Shown here: piece by piece, positions 63,150 through 64,000 of the stretch
How positions within the stretch are numbered: the stretch's first letter is position 1
Layout of the letters: each line of letters opens with the position of its first letter
Source: Mizugakiibacter sp.
GTDB taxonomy: Bacteria > Pseudomonadota > Gammaproteobacteria > Xanthomonadales > Rhodanobacteraceae
DNA: 64,000 bases
Reading direction: 5' to 3'
Assembly: GCA_003233305.1 (NCBI GenBank)
Contig: QILI01000133.1
Location: forward strand, 39,861 to 103,860
Translations under genes and position numbers: made by a program
The notes under the pieces: model-generated
The model's input: only the letters and a program-made list of their open reading frames with translations
What the model was told of the DNA's origin: nothing
Databases searched by the model: none

Positions 63150-64000
63150 ATGCCCAAACTTGCCCAGCGCATGGCCCGCGCCAAACCCAGCGCCATCATG
63201 ATGATTGCCGAAAAAGCCCGGCAGCTTCGCGACGAAGGTCATGATGTTGTCAATTTTTCCATAGGGGTGCCCAACTTCCTGCCGGGCCCGCATGTGTACG
63301 ATGCGGTGCGTGAGGCTTTGGCGAAAGATTCCGGGCAGTATGGTTCCAATCGCGGCCGGGCCGATCTGCTTGATGCGTTTCTTGCGCATATTGCTAAGGC
63401 TGGTTTCGTGGGTTACACCCGCAATCATCTGTCCACCGGCATTGGCGCCAAACACGTACTCTACAATCTTGCCGAGGCGTTGCTCGACGAGGGTGACGAG
63501 TTTGCCTTCCCAACTCCGTACTGGACCAGTTATCTGGATGTTGCCGAGATTGTCGGGGCCAAGGTCAAGCTGCTGCCATGTCCACCGAGCCAGAACTACA
63601 AACTTACCCCAGCCCAGCTCGATGCCGCGCTGACCCCGAAAACTAAACTGTTTTTCTTCAACAACCCATCCAATCCGACGGGCATGGTCTATACCCGTGA
63701 TGAAATCGCGGCCTTGGCAGACGTGCTGGTAAACAAGCCCGATACCTGGATCGTTACCGACGACATCTATCACCGTATGGTCTTCGATGGCATCGGCTAT
63801 CACAATTTCATGCATTTGCGCCCGGAGTTGAGCGAGCGAGTAATTTTTGTTGATTCTCTGTCCAAAACCTATGGCATGCCGGGTTGGCGGGTAGGCTTTA
63901 TGGCCGGCCCCGTAGAAGTGGCCAATGCGGTTACGGTGCTCAATTCCAACCATATATCCAGCATTCCTGAAATCACTACAGTTGCGGCGGTGGCGGCCTT
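63150..64000 (+). CDS. Class I/II aminotransferase, AspC-like (C-terminus cut by window edge)
   Basis: 283 residues visible of about 390-400. PLP fold type I aminotransferase: begins MPKLAQRMARAKPSA. Contains DVVNFSIGVPNFLPGPHV, GQYGSNRGRADLLDAF, FFNNPSNPTGMVYTRDE (PLP/substrate contacts), VTDDIYHRMVFDG and the Schiff-base Lys in SLSKTYGMPGWRVGFMAGP. Probably aspartate- or aromatic-type, as AspC-like family members are; the exact substrate needs the rest. The frame runs off the right edge at 64000. The ATG at 63150 fits the family start. Confidence 0.9.
   Translation, partial: MPKLAQRMARAKPSAIMMIAEKARQLRDEGHDVVNFSIGVPNFLPGPHVYDAVREALAKDSGQYGSNRGRADLLDAFLAHIAKAGFVGYTRNHLSTGIGAKHVLYNLAEALLDEGDEFAFPTPYWTSYLDVAEIVGAKVKLLPCPPSQNYKLTPAQLDAALTPKTKLFFFNNPSNPTGMVYTRDEIAALADVLVNKPDTWIVTDDIYHRMVFDGIGYHNFMHLRPELSERVIFVDSLSKTYGMPGWRVGFMAGPVEVANAVTVLNSNHISSIPEITTVAAVAA

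Noticed and set aside
1..64000. CRISPR array, rRNA operon or prophage
   Set aside because: No regularly spaced repeats, rRNA signatures or phage structural genes were seen.

Overview
The window reads as chromosome of a gammaproteobacterium, most likely near the Xanthomonadales/Lysobacterales. This rests on gene content and order, not a search. The pointers are mtnA next to gyrA, a serC-pheA-aroA run beside an FHA-like protein, a class III PHA synthase pair (phaE-phaC) plus a PHA granule-region protein, sucA-sucB-lpd in one run, a PilH-type regulator, a UvrY/GacA regulator, and uvrC-pgsA-tRNA(Gly-Cys-Leu). Most genes have the moderate-to-high GC of a free-living proteobacterium. Several blocks (about 20.8-24.3 kb and 34.5-43.5 kb) are visibly more AT-rich and look acquired.

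Layout. 0-2 kb (minus): frr (cut by the left edge), pyrH, a PHA granule protein. 1.9-6.4 kb (plus): FHA-like protein, serC, pheA, aroA. 6.4-9.6 kb: a structured leader and a membrane-bound GAF-GGDEF(degenerate)-EAL protein. 9.66-10.57 kb: a complete REP-associated tyrosine transposase element with 26-bp perfect inverted ends, inserted directly before kdsB. 10.6-20.8 kb: kdsB, an NHLRC2-like thioredoxin/NHL protein, uvrC, pgsA, three tRNAs, a UvrY/GacA regulator, folD, guaB, guaA. 20.8-24.3 kb: accessory hypothetical gene, tadA, and an AT-rich alanine dehydrogenase/PNT-family gene. 24.5-34.4 kb: lpxH, rpsO-pnp, phaE-phaC, mtnA, a GtrA protein, gyrA.

34.5-49.3 kb is the main accessory region. 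A three-gene minus-strand cassette (TauE/SafE permease, sphingosine-1-phosphate-lyase-like PLP enzyme, GltS-like symporter) is followed by an MFS transporter and a TonB-dependent receptor on the minus strand. Diverging on the plus strand are an AraC-type regulator, an ALO-family FAD oxidase, a DSD1-family PLP enzyme, and a polytopic Cwh43-like membrane protein with an endonuclease/exonuclease/phosphatase domain. The last gene carries one in-frame TGA. Uptake, efflux, regulation and two oxidative/PLP enzymes together look like a catabolic or modification system for an unidentified small molecule. This is the best candidate here for something undescribed.

49.5-64 kb returns to housekeeping: peroxiredoxin, Hsp20 and a CbpA-like J-protein. 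Then comes a long minus-strand run (read right to left): RoxA-like ribosomal oxygenase, a GNAT protein with a C-terminal extension, sucA, sucB, lpd, a SAM methyltransferase, an AcuI/YhdH reductase, a DUF3617 protein and PilH. The right edge cuts a class I aminotransferase. No CRISPR array, rRNA or prophage was seen.
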